From Dyella caseinilytica (lineage in GTDB: Bacteria > Pseudomonadota > Gammaproteobacteria > Xanthomonadales > Rhodanobacteraceae): 64,000 nucleotides of DNA. Positions 1 through 9,656 of this stretch are shown here, piece after piece. Within the stretch, counting starts at the first letter, position 1, and each line of letters starts with the position of its first letter. The DNA is taken from positions 3,410,001 through 3,474,000 of the forward strand of contig NZ_CP064030.1 in NCBI RefSeq assembly GCF_016865235.1, written 5' to 3'. The notes beneath the pieces are model-generated. The model searched no databases. It saw only the letters and a list, made by a program, of their open reading frames with translations, and was not told where the DNA came from. A program made the position numbers and the translations under genes.

Positions 1-1698
1 GAACCGGCGCTTGACGCCGTGCGTTCCGGCGAGATCAAGTTCGTGCCGGAAAACTGGAGCACCACATACACGCAGTGGCTGGAAAACATCCAGGACTGGT
101 GCATCAGCCGGCAGCTCTGGTGGGGGCATCGCATTCCGGCGTGGTACGACGAAGCCGGCAACTTCTTCGTGGGTGAAGACGAAGCCGACGCGCGTGCACA
201 CGCAACGGTTGCACCAGTCGGCGCGCTGAAGCAGGACGATGATGTGCTCGACACGTGGTTCAGCTCCGCGCTGTGGCCATTCTCCACGCTTGGCTGGCCG
301 GCCAACGGCCCGGTGAAGAATGAGCGCGGCGAAGTGGTCGCCAACTGGGAGAACGACAAGATCTTCCTGCCCAGCGCCGTACTCGTCACCGGCTTTGACA
401 TCATCTTCTTCTGGGTCGCGCGCATGGTGATGGCGACCAAGTATTTCACCGGCCAGGTGCCATTCCGCGAGGTGTATATCAACGCCATCGTGCGCGACGC
501 GGAAGGCCAGAAGATGTCCAAGTCCAAGGGCAACACGCTGGATCCGCTAGATCTGATCGATGGCATCGAACTGGAACCATTGGTGGAAAAATCCACCAAG
601 TCGCTGCTGATTCCGCAGGTGCGCGAGAAAGTCGAAAAACGCGTCCGCAAGGATTACCCCAATGGCATTCCCGCCATCGGCACCGATGCACTGCGCTTCA
701 CTTTCGCCGCGTTGGCCAGCTACAGCCGCACCATCAACTTCGACATCAAGCGCGCCGAAGGTTACAAGGCGTTCTGCAACAAGCTGTGGAATGCCGCCCG
801 TTTCGTGCTGATGAATCTGCCGGAAGGCGAATTGCCCGCACCATCAGGCGCACCGGCAACGGAAGCCGAGCGCTGGATTCTCACCCGCCTCAAGCAAACG
901 CTGGGTGAAGTCGAGCAGCACTTCGTGACCTATCGCTTCGACCTGCTGGCGCAAGCGCTGTACGAATTCGTGTGGAACGAATACTGCGACTGGTTCCTGG
1001 AACTGTCCAAGCCTGCACTCAACGGCGACGATGCCATCGCTGCGGCCTCGACCCGTCACACCTTGCTGGTCGTGCTGGAAACGGTGTTGCGCGCGCTGCA
1101 TCCGATTATCCCGTTCATCACCGAGGAAATCTGGCAATCGGTCGCACCGAAGCTGAGCATCAAGGCCGACGGTATCCTGCAACGCCCGTGGCCGAAGGCT
1201 AGCGACATTCCCGCCGACGAAGCTGCCACCGCCGAAATCGAATGGTTTAAGAACGTGCTCAGCGGTATCCGCCGCATCCGCGCCGAGATGAACATCGCAC
1301 CCGGCAAGACCATCCCGTTGTTGTTGGCCGATGGCGACGCCAGCGATCGCGCACGCGCCGCCAAATTCGCCGCACAAATCAGCTTCCTCGCTCGCGTGGA
1401 CGCACCGCAGTGGATTGTTTCCGGTGCTGATGAACCGGCCGCCGCAGCCGCCGTGGTCGGTTCACTGCGCGTACTGATTCCGCTGGCCGGCCTGATCGAT
1501 CTCGGTGCCGAGAAAGCACGCCTTGCCAAGGAAATCGGCAAGATCGAAAGCGAAATCAAGAAGTGCGAGAACAAGCTCAGCAACGCCAACTTCGTCGCCA
1601 ATGCGCCAGCGGAAGTCGTGGTGCAGGAGCGTCAACGCATTGCCGATTGGGGCACGCAGCTCACCGCGTTGCGGGAACAGCTACAGAAACTGGGTTGA
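1..1698 (+). CDS. valS: Valyl-tRNA synthetase, C-terminal part (5' end outside window)
   Basis: Class I aminoacyl-tRNA synthetase that charges tRNA-Val in the cytoplasm. The reading frame is open from base 1, so the N-terminal part (including the HIGH motif) lies upstream of the window. Seen here: the end of the Rossmann catalytic core with the KMSKSKGN ATP-binding loop (bases 511-534), the helical anticodon-binding domain, and a lysine/glutamate-rich C-terminal segment (about 1500-1690) that fits the tRNA-binding coiled-coil of ValRS. About 565 residues are visible, consistent with a full protein of roughly 900-950. It converges on pilY1. Confidence 0.97.
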   Translation, partial: EPALDAVRSGEIKFVPENWSTTYTQWLENIQDWCISRQLWWGHRIPAWYDEAGNFFVGEDEADARAHATVAPVGALKQDDDVLDTWFSSALWPFSTLGWPANGPVKNERGEVVANWENDKIFLPSAVLVTGFDIIFFWVARMVMATKYFTGQVPFREVYINAIVRDAEGQKMSKSKGNTLDPLDLIDGIELEPLVEKSTKSLLIPQVREKVEKRVRKDYPNGIPAIGTDALRFTFAALASYSRTINFDIKRAEGYKAFCNKLWNAARFVLMNLPEGELPAPSGAPATEAERWILTRLKQTLGEVEQHFVTYRFDLLAQALYEFVWNEYCDWFLELSKPALNGDDAIAAASTRHTLLVVLETVLRALHPIIPFITEEIWQSVAPKLSIKADGILQRPWPKASDIPADEAATAEIEWFKNVLSGIRRIRAEMNIAPGKTIPLLLADGDASDRARAAKFAAQISFLARVDAPQWIVSGADEPAAAAAVVGSLRVLIPLAGLIDLGAEKARLAKEIGKIESEIKKCENKLSNANFVANAPAEVVVQERQRIADWGTQLTALREQLQKLG

Positions 1699-1721
1699 TC
1701 TAAAGCTCAATGCTCGTAGCT

Positions 1722-1815
1722 CGGGGTGCGCACTAGCGCACCCCGACGTGGCCATGTGTCACATCGCGCCGTGCCGCCATGCAATGACGGCGCGATGCTG
1801 GGGCTCACATGGCCC
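1722..1815. terminator. Stem-loop cluster between convergent valS and pilY1
   Basis: Two strong stems lie in the 126-bp gap between the convergent ends. The first is a perfect 10-bp stem at 1722-1731/1736-1745 with loop ACTA. The second has an outer 9-bp stem at 1750-1758/1807-1815 enclosing an 11-bp stem at 1762-1772/1787-1797. Neither is followed by a clear T-run on either strand, so a bidirectional terminator or mRNA end-protecting structure is inferred from position and stem strength only. Confidence 0.45.
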
Positions 1816-1824
1816 CCTTCCGCA

Positions 1825-4800
1825 TCAGTTCAAGATCTCACGCCAATTGACGCGGTTGATCTGATTCGTAGGGGGCGTCGTGCTGACCCCCTGAAACGTG
1901 GTGGTTCCCGACGAATTGCTGGTCGCGACGGTCACAGCCTTAGTGCCGCTGCTAGTGGTTCCCTCCAGCAGCTGTACACCGGTTGGCGCTGCCGGCAAGG
2001 TGAGATACGGTGCAGCCGTGCCGTTGCTTAGCAAAACCGACTCGCCATCGAAAGTGGTCGCATACACCGCGCCTTGCAGCGCACAGGGATTGCTGGACGG
2101 TATCACCGTGACCCAGGCGACGATATCAAGTCCGCTGGTCGCCGCCGGATTGACCACGATGCGTTCAGTACCCCCGTTGCTGCCAGCCGAATTAGTCAAG
2201 TCGTAATACCAGCCCAATGCCGTGTCGCTCAGGGTGACGCCAGTGGAAAGATCCGTGTTGGCGACCAGGTCTTTACGCACCAGCGGCAGGCCGGTAGTCG
2301 ATGGCGTGCTGCCGCTGCCGTCGCGCAGCGCATACATGGTTTGCTGCTGTGTGTTGGTGAGATCAGTGATATTGAGGAACTGGCCGGTGCCGACGAACAC
2401 CCAGCGCAGCGTGCTCAGATTGTTCGAACTCAGGCTTTCCTCGATGCGCGGCGCCGTAGTGATCGGCTGAGGATTGCCGGATGGATCGGTCAATGTGGCA
2501 AACAGGGTCGGCGCCGGATAGCTGCCAGTGCCAGCGCTTTCGGTGAGGTCGAAACGCCAGACATTGCCGAGTAGATCACCCGCGTAGACTTGATCGATGG
2601 TGCCGTCAGTAACGTTCTGCGTATACGCGGCGGCCTGGGCAAGCCCGGCTGGGTTGGCAATCGTGCCTGCGCCGGTATCGATCTTTTCCAACAGCGCGCC
2701 GGTCTGGGCATTGAGCACATACAGAATGCCGTGGCCCTGCAGCGCATCCGAGCCGGATGTGTTGCCGTAACCGGAGGTCATGATGACCACCCAGCCATAT
2801 TTGCGGGTTTTCACGATCAGGGGCGCGCCAAAGCTGTAGCCCATGTCGGGGTCGGTGAATTCCCAGAGCACTTTGCCGGCTTGCGTGCTTTCCACCGCGG
2901 CGCTGCTGGTGGTGTCGACGACTTGCGGCACGCTGGTGACGTCCAGCGCGTAGATGCCTTTGCCGCCCTTGCCGAGCCCACCCACCAGAATCGTATGCCA
3001 GTTGGCGGTGCCAGCGCTGGTGCTCGGCGTGGTCTGGCCGTTGCCGGTCAGAGTGAAGTCGACATCGGCCACCTGCGGCGTGGCATCAACATAAAAATGG
3101 TGTGTGAAAATGTTCGCGGATACGCCACCAAGATTGGCCAGCGCAGGCAAGCCATCGATCAGTGGCGTGCTATTGGGACCGTTGTAAAGCAGACTCGGTA
3201 CATAGGCGAACAATTCGCTGCCGCCGCCGGTCACCGGATTGGCGGTGGTGGGCGTTTGGAAGTCCGCTTCGAACGCATGCAGCATGCCGTCGTTGCCGCC
3301 GACATACACCACCGGCTCGCGGTTGGCGACGCCGGCCGAAAAAGCCGTGTAGCCTGGATTTGCCGTTTCCGAATAGGAGGGCGACAGAGCACCTTGCACC
3401 AGCACGGTGGAGGAATCCACGATATCGCCAAGAACATGGGTGCGCACGCGGAACAACGTACCCTCATTGCTCTTGTCACCACGCAGATAATTGACCAGGG
3501 CCGCACCATTGCCGCTAGTGTTCACCGCTGATTGTTCTGAGGCAGAAAGGCTGCTGTAGCGGAAAGGCACACCCGTGCTTCCATTCCACGTGACAATACG
3601 CCGTCCGGTATTCCAACCGACGATGGTGGAACCGGAAGCCGACGTGCTCTGGGTCAACGTGTCCAGCTGAAGCTGCGCGTGCCATGGCGTGCTATTACTG
3701 ACCGCCGTAACAGTGCCGCCCACTGCTGTCGTCGAAATCATGCCCATCACGTCGCCGGTCCAGGCCACTGGCGTATACAGCGTGCTGTAAGCGGGAAAGC
3801 CCGATACCGATGAATAGTAGGGCGCCGTGTTGGTCGCGAGCGTGCTGAGGCTACGCGTCGAGCTGACAGTGAGACCGGAGCCGGTCTGCGCGGCACTAGA
3901 CGTCAAATTGTTGAAGATCTGCTGCAGACCCGATTGGATCAGGTTTGCCTGGTTACCCGGCAGGTAATTGTCGGGACGAAGATTCTGAGCCGCGGCAGTG
4001 GTGGTGTTGGTATGCCAGGTGAGAATATTCGCGGGAATACCGTTGTTGTTGATGTCGTCGAAACCGCCGTACTTCGCCGCCAGCCAGTACTCATTGGGAC
4101 CCGCGCCACTACCCAGCGCAGAGGGGTTGTAGGTGGGCCTGCTGGATGAGCCATCATAGGTACCCGGCTCCAACACGTCGACGATATAGGTGGTGATTTT
4201 CTGGTTGCCGCTGATGTCAGCACGGATATCGTTGATGTGCGCGTAATAGGCAAGCCCGGCCAGATTGTAGGTTGCCGTTCCGGTGTCGCTGACCTCGAGT
4301 GTGCTGCCTAGCGCAGTGGTATTCAGATATTGCGCCATGGTCTTCGACGCGGCGGTGGTGCCCTGCGCCTCGATCAGCGGCAGATTGCCGAGGGTGGTGA
4401 CGTAGGTGGAAGCATTCAGCGCGGTGGCCACGTTGCCACTCGCGATCAATGGCGTGAGTGGAGTGCTGACGGAACCGTTCGTACTCGCCGGCGCCGTCGT
4501 CGGCACGCGTGTGTCGTACCAGGTGTGCGAATCGCCGATGACGACGATAGCATTGTTCTGACAACTGTACTGTATCGGATCGTTGACGGTCGGATGGTTG
4601 GACGACTTGGCTGGCATGCCCGTGAACACCGGAAAGCTCGGATCAGTACTGTTGCTCTGAGTCAGACCTGAGGTGTACGACGCATCGAGTGGCACCTGCA
4701 TGTAGTAGGCCAGCGTGGCCCAGTACAGGTCGCTGACGGTGTCAAAGTGCTCGTAATTGCCTTGATAGCCGAATTGGTTCAAGTAATTGATCGCACCACT

Positions 4801-5835
4801 GTTGGTGAAGGCCACACCGCCAGGTGCCGAGCCGTAAATGGAATCGGCGGCATCGGGATTGGTAGAGAACACACCGGTCTGTGAAGACCATTCTGCATAC
4901 GCGTTGTTCAAGCGCGTGCCATAGCCGTTATAGGTGGTGGGGCCATTGTCACGCAGCAGCGCGCGGACAGCGCCATTGGCGCCTAAGTTACCAAACGAGA
5001 ACGTGTATGCCGCGACCCCTACACGGACCCTTGTAAAGTTCTGCTGGATCAGGCCCTCAGGTTTGTAATTGCCACCATAAGCTTGGCAATTGCTCTCCAA
5101 CATGCTCGAAACGCAAACCTGCACTTCTGCGTTGTACGTGGTCGCCACATTGGGAACGCTGTTGGTCCAACCGCTATTGCTGAAAGCGCTATTGTTGGAA
5201 ATAACGAAGGTGGTGCCTTGCCCGGCCGATTCCAGATACACGTTAGGCTGCGACGAGTAATTGCTATCGCCGATAACCGTGGATGGCGAAACGTTTACCG
5301 AACTGCCGATCTGCTTGTTCGGAAAGTTGCTGGTGGTACTTTGTGCAGCATTGAGATTGGAACGTTCCAACACGGTGATCGGCGCGGGCACGGCGGTCGA
5401 TGGGCCGTCGAGCAAGCGATTGCCGCCGGTGAGCGCCTGGCGGAATTCATCCAGCGACGTCATCAAGGCCCAGTTGAGCATATTGCCGCTCCAGTACCCG
5501 TTGCAGACGGGACCGGAGGTATTGGCAGGCACGAAATAGCCTGCGCCGGTATTGTTGTTGTAGCTGTAGCACTTCGCCGGATCGAAATAGCCCAGGTACG
5601 TGCTGCTCGACGAGTAGCCGGTTGCATTGGTATAGGCACCGACCGTGCCGGTGGGGTATTCCACCGACAAAGCCAGCATCAGATTCGCCGGCACGTTGGA
5701 GGTGCTGTACACCGGCGTATCGGAGAGTGATGTCTGCGCGGCATGGGCCTGGCCGATGACTAACGATACGATCGCACAAGCAAGCCATGCGCGATCGAGA
5801 TGCAACCTGTGAAGTGCGCGAAGTAACCTAGACAT
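1825..5835 (-). CDS. pilY1: Type IV pilus tip-associated adhesin/assembly protein PilY1
   Basis: PilY1 sits at the pilus tip and primes assembly together with the minor pilins; in relatives it acts in adhesion, surface sensing and twitching. The 1336-residue product begins with a basic, hydrophobic signal peptide ending near AHAA, then a PilY1-like N-terminal region with a vWA-like strand (NNAIVVIGDS) and a GGFDDINNNG segment resembling the calcium-loop region of PilY1. The C-terminal half (about residues 690-1250) shows beta-propeller repeats such as YVGGNDGMLHAFEAD, as in Neisseria PilC. It is the last gene of the minor-pilin operon, 50 bp after pilX. The central region is Ser/Thr/Asn-rich, as expected for a secreted adhesin. 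Confidence 0.93.
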   Translation of the reverse strand: MSRLLRALHRLHLDRAWLACAIVSLVIGQAHAAQTSLSDTPVYSTSNVPANLMLALSVEYPTGTVGAYTNATGYSSSSTYLGYFDPAKCYSYNNNTGAGYFVPANTSGPVCNGYWSGNMLNWALMTSLDEFRQALTGGNRLLDGPSTAVPAPITVLERSNLNAAQSTTSNFPNKQIGSSVNVSPSTVIGDSNYSSQPNVYLESAGQGTTFVISNNSAFSNSGWTNSVPNVATTYNAEVQVCVSSMLESNCQAYGGNYKPEGLIQQNFTRVRVGVAAYTFSFGNLGANGAVRALLRDNGPTTYNGYGTRLNNAYAEWSSQTGVFSTNPDAADSIYGSAPGGVAFTNSGAINYLNQFGYQGNYEHFDTVSDLYWATLAYYMQVPLDASYTSGLTQSNSTDPSFPVFTGMPAKSSNHPTVNDPIQYSCQNNAIVVIGDSHTWYDTRVPTTAPASTNGSVSTPLTPLIASGNVATALNASTYVTTLGNLPLIEAQGTTAASKTMAQYLNTTALGSTLEVSDTGTATYNLAGLAYYAHINDIRADISGNQKITTYIVDVLEPGTYDGSSSRPTYNPSALGSGAGPNEYWLAAKYGGFDDINNNGIPANILTWHTNTTTAAAQNLRPDNYLPGNQANLIQSGLQQIFNNLTSSAAQTGSGLTVSSTRSLSTLATNTAPYYSSVSGFPAYSTLYTPVAWTGDVMGMISTTAVGGTVTAVSNSTPWHAQLQLDTLTQSTSASGSTIVGWNTGRRIVTWNGSTGVPFRYSSLSASEQSAVNTSGNGAALVNYLRGDKSNEGTLFRVRTHVLGDIVDSSTVLVQGALSPSYSETANPGYTAFSAGVANREPVVYVGGNDGMLHAFEADFQTPTTANPVTGGGSELFAYVPSLLYNGPNSTPLIDGLPALANLGGVSANIFTHHFYVDATPQVADVDFTLTGNGQTTPSTSAGTANWHTILVGGLGKGGKGIYALDVTSVPQVVDTTSSAAVESTQAGKVLWEFTDPDMGYSFGAPLIVKTRKYGWVVIMTSGYGNTSGSDALQGHGILYVLNAQTGALLEKIDTGAGTIANPAGLAQAAAYTQNVTDGTIDQVYAGDLLGNVWRFDLTESAGTGSYPAPTLFATLTDPSGNPQPITTAPRIEESLSSNNLSTLRWVFVGTGQFLNITDLTNTQQQTMYALRDGSGSTPSTTGLPLVRKDLVANTDLSTGVTLSDTALGWYYDLTNSAGSNGGTERIVVNPAATSGLDIVAWVTVIPSSNPCALQGAVYATTFDGESVLLSNGTAAPYLTLPAAPTGVQLLEGTTSSGTKAVTVATSNSSGTTTFQGVSTTPPTNQINRVNWREILN

Positions 5836-5885
5836 GGATGCTTCCGTAATGACGTTAGATAAAGCGCTTAGAGCTTGCCAGTGGA

Positions 5886-6494
5886 TCAGCGCAGAATGGT
5901 TTGCACATAGGCGGTGGTTCCTTTCAGACCGTCCACGCGCACCGTCAATCGGAATGCTGCATAGGCGCCGTTGTTGAACGGCGTCAGGCTGTCCGACGAC
6001 TGATTGGATGAGGTGCCGCCCAATATCGAAGCACCCGGCACGATGCAGGCCGTGACGCTGGCCGCGCCCGATGTCGGGCAGAGCCGTTCGACCACATAGG
6101 TCACGCTGTTGTCATTGCTATTGAGCGGCATCACGCTGCCAATGCTGCCGGTAACATTGTTCACCAACACATTGGGCACGTCGCCTGCGGAACGGGCTGT
6201 GGCCGGCTGCGGCTCTGCGTAATAGCCGAGCGTAGCCTGATCGTTATCGCTGTTGGGCTGGAGAAAGGTGATTTTCTGCTGCGCGTCCACATAAGCACGC
6301 TCGGCCTCCTGCAGCACACCCTGGCGGAAGGTGAGGCTGCCGGCAATGGTGTTGCTGGTATCCACCGCTCGCATCAACGCGATCGCCGCCAGCAGCGATG
6401 TCACCAGCACGATCAGCGCAATCAGCGTGGAAATCATGCCTGCTTGTCGATGTCGGCTGCCGTGGCGGCCGCACCTCGTCTTCGGAATATTCAT
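5886..6494 (-). CDS. pilX: Minor pilin assembly protein PilX
   Basis: Probable PilX, a minor pilin of the tip-priming complex. The 202-residue product has a short basic leader, then Gly-Met followed by one hydrophobic helix (ISTLIALIVLVTSLL) and an ALMRAVDTSNTIAGSL segment characteristic of PilX-family N-termini. As in other PilX proteins, the usual Glu+5 of pilins is absent. I chose the ATG at 6494. An in-frame TTG at 6509 would overlap the pilW stop and is an alternative. The gene lies between pilW and pilY1 in the operon. Confidence 0.82.
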   Translation of the reverse strand: MNIPKTRCGRHGSRHRQAGMISTLIALIVLVTSLLAAIALMRAVDTSNTIAGSLTFRQGVLQEAERAYVDAQQKITFLQPNSDNDQATLGYYAEPQPATARSAGDVPNVLVNNVTGSIGSVMPLNSNDNSVTYVVERLCPTSGAASVTACIVPGASILGGTSSNQSSDSLTPFNNGAYAAFRLTVRVDGLKGTTAYVQTILR

Positions 6495-6505
6495 ACCGTG
6501 TCGCT

Positions 6506-7642
6506 TCAATAATGCATGGTGACCAATGCGTTGCGGATCGGAATGGTGGTGTCGTAGACCTGATAGCGATACTGCGTCAGCGTGGTCACGGTGTATTGCT
6601 CTGACGATGGAAGATCAGAGAACAGGGTCAGCGACGTTTTTCCCACGTAATCGGAGGAACGCTCCGGCAAACGGCTTTGTGCAACCACGGCGACGCGAAT
6701 CGCTTGAATCTGGGACATGGCGGTCTGCGCTGCAGACGTGTTCGCGGTAAGCGCGGCGATCCCCCAGGTCGTTCCGGTAGGCTGCACCCATTGATCAATC
6801 TGGTTGGGATTGCTGTCGGCAAGATTGTGGATGCCGTACAAAGCCTTGATCTGCACAATGCCATCGGCGATCGGCGTAACCGTGGCAGCGTTGCTGTTGA
6901 CCGGCCGCTGCAGCAAGTCATACGACACCAAGGTGTTGGTAGTGGGGTCCACGCCGAACAGAGTGAAGGCGGGCGACGGTCCCAGATCGAATACTTTGGT
7001 GGCAGTCACCAGGCCATCGGGAGGACTGTTGGCCGCATCCAGCGCAATGGTAGTGCTGCTGACCTGTACCCTCGGCGATGCCGTGGGCAGATGCACCAGC
7101 GCACAGGTTCCGTCGGACAACGTTCCCACCAGGTAATCACCCGTCAGGATGCCTAGCGCATTACCGACCACCACGCTGCCCACCGAAGGCGTGCTGCTGA
7201 CGGTGACTTGGAAAATCTGCATGGCAGAGTTACCGCCCACCACGCCGATGACATCCGGGTTGCTGCCACCGGCAGCCACCAGCACGGATACCAGCCGCGT
7301 GGTCAGCGGCCAACTGGAGCTGCTGAATGGAGCAGGTAGCGCATTGGCCGGCAGCGTCTGCGTGATACTGCCGGCGATATGGGTATAGGCGCTAACCGGG
7401 CAGCCCCATAGGCTGTAGTTGTAGCCCTGCACGATACCCGAGCCGGCGGTGCGCAATTGCCGCTCCAGCGCATACAGCGCATAGCTGCCGTTTTGCTGCG
7501 CATCGTTGCCGCTGGTCGTCGTACGCTTCTTGCCTTCGTAAATCGCGAATGCCGACATGATCGCCAGGATGCAGATCATGCTCACCAGTATGCCGACCAT
7601 CAATTCGATCAGCGAGAATCCGCGCTGAGTTCCTCGGCGCAT
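6506..7642 (-). CDS. pilW: Minor pilin assembly protein PilW
   Basis: Minor pseudopilin of the type IV pilus priming complex, in the inner membrane and pilus tip. The start at 7642 gives MRRGTQR directly before the class III prepilin site (G|FSLIELMVGILVSM), with Glu at +5 and a hydrophobic helix of about 22 residues. Longer in-frame starts would put an implausible 60-residue extension before the leader. The 378-residue length fits PilW. The C-terminal part ends with a typical beta-rich pilin domain (YRYQVYDTTIPIRN). The start lies 4 nt after the pilV stop, which suggests translational coupling. Confidence 0.88.
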   Translation of the reverse strand: MRRGTQRGFSLIELMVGILVSMICILAIMSAFAIYEGKKRTTTSGNDAQQNGSYALYALERQLRTAGSGIVQGYNYSLWGCPVSAYTHIAGSITQTLPANALPAPFSSSSWPLTTRLVSVLVAAGGSNPDVIGVVGGNSAMQIFQVTVSSTPSVGSVVVGNALGILTGDYLVGTLSDGTCALVHLPTASPRVQVSSTTIALDAANSPPDGLVTATKVFDLGPSPAFTLFGVDPTTNTLVSYDLLQRPVNSNAATVTPIADGIVQIKALYGIHNLADSNPNQIDQWVQPTGTTWGIAALTANTSAAQTAMSQIQAIRVAVVAQSRLPERSSDYVGKTSLTLFSDLPSSEQYTVTTLTQYRYQVYDTTIPIRNALVTMHY

Positions 7643-7646
7643 GGGC

Positions 7647-8150
7647 TCAATACCCGATATCGGTAATGGATACATAGCTGTGTGCACTGTTATCGCCGGG
7701 AGCCCGCCAGTTGACCGTGACCGTGACCTGGTATTGGTTGTTGCTGGAATTGGTAATGGGCTGTTGAACGACCTGGATGCTGGGAGGATTGGCCGGAATG
7801 CCGGGCAGGCAGCCCGTGGCATGTGACGTGGATGTGCAATCGATGCTGCTGAGCCAAGTCATATACTTCGTGCCGCCATTGCCATGGCTGCCCACGTAAT
7901 CGGACGAGAGCTGATCGGGGTCGTAGGCCCACATCTGCGCAATGACCTGATCGGCGAACATGGCTGCGTTGAGGCGGTAACTGGCAGCGTTTGTCATCTG
8001 TATGGCAGAAGCCTGCAATTCCACCAAACCGACGATACCGATCGAAAAGATAACGATGGCGACCAGGGCATCGATTAAGACAAAACCGCGACGCGAGACG
8101 GCAAATCCATTCCGGTTCGATCGGACGTTGGCGTTTTTCACTAGGGGCAC
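7647..8150 (-). CDS. pilV: Type IV pilus modification/minor pilin PilV
   Basis: Minor pilin PilV. The 167-residue product has the leader RR-G|FVLIDALVAIVIF; the residue at +5 is Asp instead of the near-universal Glu. The start is GTG at 8150. Another GTG at 8141 overlaps the fimT stop as TAGTG and could be used instead. The body has the PilV pattern of LQASAIQMTNAASYR after the helix, then a disulfide-type Cys pair (DCTSTSHATGC). It sits between fimT and pilW with overlapping ends. Confidence 0.85.
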   Translation of the reverse strand: MPLVKNANVRSNRNGFAVSRRGFVLIDALVAIVIFSIGIVGLVELQASAIQMTNAASYRLNAAMFADQVIAQMWAYDPDQLSSDYVGSHGNGGTKYMTWLSSIDCTSTSHATGCLPGIPANPPSIQVVQQPITNSSNNQYQVTVTVNWRAPGDNSAHSYVSITDIGY

Positions 8151-8761
8151 CCCTGTGGACTGGTCGCGCTAAACGTGAAATACGGATCGCACATGTTCAC
8201 CATCCCACCGGCGGAAATGGTGGTGACAAGACGCCTGCCTGCCGCTTGCACTTGCAGCGAAGCCTGCGCGGCCGTGACATCGACGCGCAGCATCGACGTC
8301 GTGCCATAAGCACTCGGTCGACCGAGCGAATTGAAGGTGATACCGGTCGGAACACCGCCGCTGACGATCGTGCCGTATGCGCCGGTTGCAACGCTGTTCA
8401 CCGCTGTCGATGCACCGACTTGCACATTGCTTCCACTGCCGGGCGAATTGAATGTCTGCACGATGCTCAAGGCATTGCTGCAATCCGTTTCGGCTGCTGC
8501 GCTAGCCGCACTGGCGGGCAGCACACAGACCTGCCAGCTACTGGCGGAATTCAACTGAAACCGCACATTGGTGTCTTGCTGTGAGGCCTGATTGCGGGCA
8601 AGCCGCAAGCCGTTCTGAATGGACTCGGTGATACTGCGGATACGCGTATTGACCACCCATTGCTGGAAACTGGGAATGCCCAGCATGATCAGAATGGCGA
8701 TGACCGTGACCACGACCATCAGCTCGATCAGACTCACACCACGCTGTTCCCGCCACTTCAT
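8141..8761 (-). CDS. fimT: GspH/FimT-family minor pilin
   Basis: Pseudopilin of the FimT/GspH family. In some relatives FimT-type minor pilins bind DNA during competence; that is family knowledge, not visible here. The 206-residue product starts MKWREQR and continues G|VSLIELMVVVTVIAILIMLGIPSF, a class III leader with Glu+5. The following TRIRSITESIQNGLRLARNQA is the hallmark of GspH/FimT. The ATG at 8761 overlaps the pilE stop as ATGA. The next start upstream (8791) would give a longer leader and lacks this coupling. Confidence 0.88.
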   Translation of the reverse strand: MKWREQRGVSLIELMVVVTVIAILIMLGIPSFQQWVVNTRIRSITESIQNGLRLARNQASQQDTNVRFQLNSASSWQVCVLPASAASAAAETDCSNALSIVQTFNSPGSGSNVQVGASTAVNSVATGAYGTIVSGGVPTGITFNSLGRPSAYGTTSMLRVDVTAAQASLQVQAAGRRLVTTISAGGMVNMCDPYFTFSATSPQGCP

Positions 8762-9213
8762 TGGCAGACGCCTTGGCTGGTGACCCAGCACGTGGTGGCC
8801 GACCCGGTATACCAGCCGTTGGCACTCACCGTGCCGCGGTCATTGCTCTGATCAATAGTGAAGGTGAAGTTGGCGGTGGGCGTGGCCGGAATGCCGGTTG
8901 CCGTGATGAGATAACCCCCCGACGTTAACGCGCAGCTGTAGCTGAAGTAGGCCGACGTAGCGGGCATGGTGGCACCGCACTCGGTGGAATTACCGGTGCT
9001 CGCGTATTGCCGATAGTCCTGGAAATACTGCTCCATGCTGACCCGCGCGGCGCTCAGGTTGTTCTGCGCGTCGGTAAGTTTGCTGCGAGTGACATAGCTG
9101 GAGTAAATCGGCATGGCGATGGCGGCAAGAATCGCGATGATCGCCACCACCACCATCAGTTCAATCAGCGTAAAGCCCGCCGACGGCCTGCGGCGCAAGC
9201 ACGTTTTGTTCAT
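8758..9213 (-). CDS. pilE: Type IV pilin-like protein PilE
   Basis: PilE-type minor or major-like pilin, 151 residues. Leader SAG|FTLIELMVVVAIIAILAAIAMPIY has the prepilin peptidase site, Glu+5 and Pro22, followed by YSSYVTRSKLTDAQNNL, the standard alpha1 continuation of PilE. Two C-terminal Cys (TTCW and GVCQ) could form the D-region disulfide. A strong AGGGG sits about 6 nt before the ATG. It is the first gene of the operon; in Pseudomonas pilE comes last, so the order differs. A major PilA is not present in this window. Confidence 0.9.
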   Translation of the reverse strand: MNKTCLRRRPSAGFTLIELMVVVAIIAILAAIAMPIYSSYVTRSKLTDAQNNLSAARVSMEQYFQDYRQYASTGNSTECGATMPATSAYFSYSCALTSGGYLITATGIPATPTANFTFTIDQSNDRGTVSANGWYTGSATTCWVTSQGVCQ

Positions 9214-9656
9214 GCGTGTCCCCTAAATACGATCTGGAGCGTGCATCAAGCTGCGCAAGATCACGGCAAAATGCGATCTCCACCAAAACCCTTCACTCAG
9301 AGCCCCCTGACCACCGCTCAGATCGCAACACGAGCCACGCAGCGTTGAACAAGCGCTTAGCTCATCCGATCGATCGGTCTTACATCAAGGGGATGCTGTG
9401 AATGATGGTGTTTCGGCGAGATCGCATCTATCGCCTCAAGAGGCCACATATCTATCAGTTTGAGCCATAGGTGCATTGCTGCGATCTACGGCACGCTGAG
9501 GTTCTTCAGACTTGACCCGAAGGAACGCCTACATCGCGGCAGGCACACATGGCCATGTTGCGGTTATCACCCGACGCAATCCATGCCACCTATCGGAGAC
9601 CGAGCGTGAGACCAGCCTAGGTCAAATTCATTGAGTAGGTTGAAGCCATGTACAAC
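9214..9656. other. Non-coding leader region upstream of the pilin operon
   Basis: A stretch of 443 bases between the end of rimI and the pilE start, both on the minus strand. It must hold the promoter of the pilin operon. I looked for a -24/-12 sigma-54 element on the minus strand and found no correctly spaced one; no convincing -35/-10 was seen either. A short inverted repeat (9635-9642/9653-9660) overlaps the rimI stop codon and may help end that transcript. No coding potential is apparent. Confidence 0.5.

Noticed and set aside
2590..3531. Long open frame (313 codons) on the plus strand inside pilY1
   Set aside because: Antisense shadow of a high-GC gene; the composition is His/Arg/Gly-rich with no motif, and pilY1 on the other strand is well supported.
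9214..9400. Possible sigma-54 promoter for pilE (minus-strand TGGC ... TTGC near 9340)
   Set aside because: The spacing between the GG and GC elements is two bases too short for a -24/-12 promoter.
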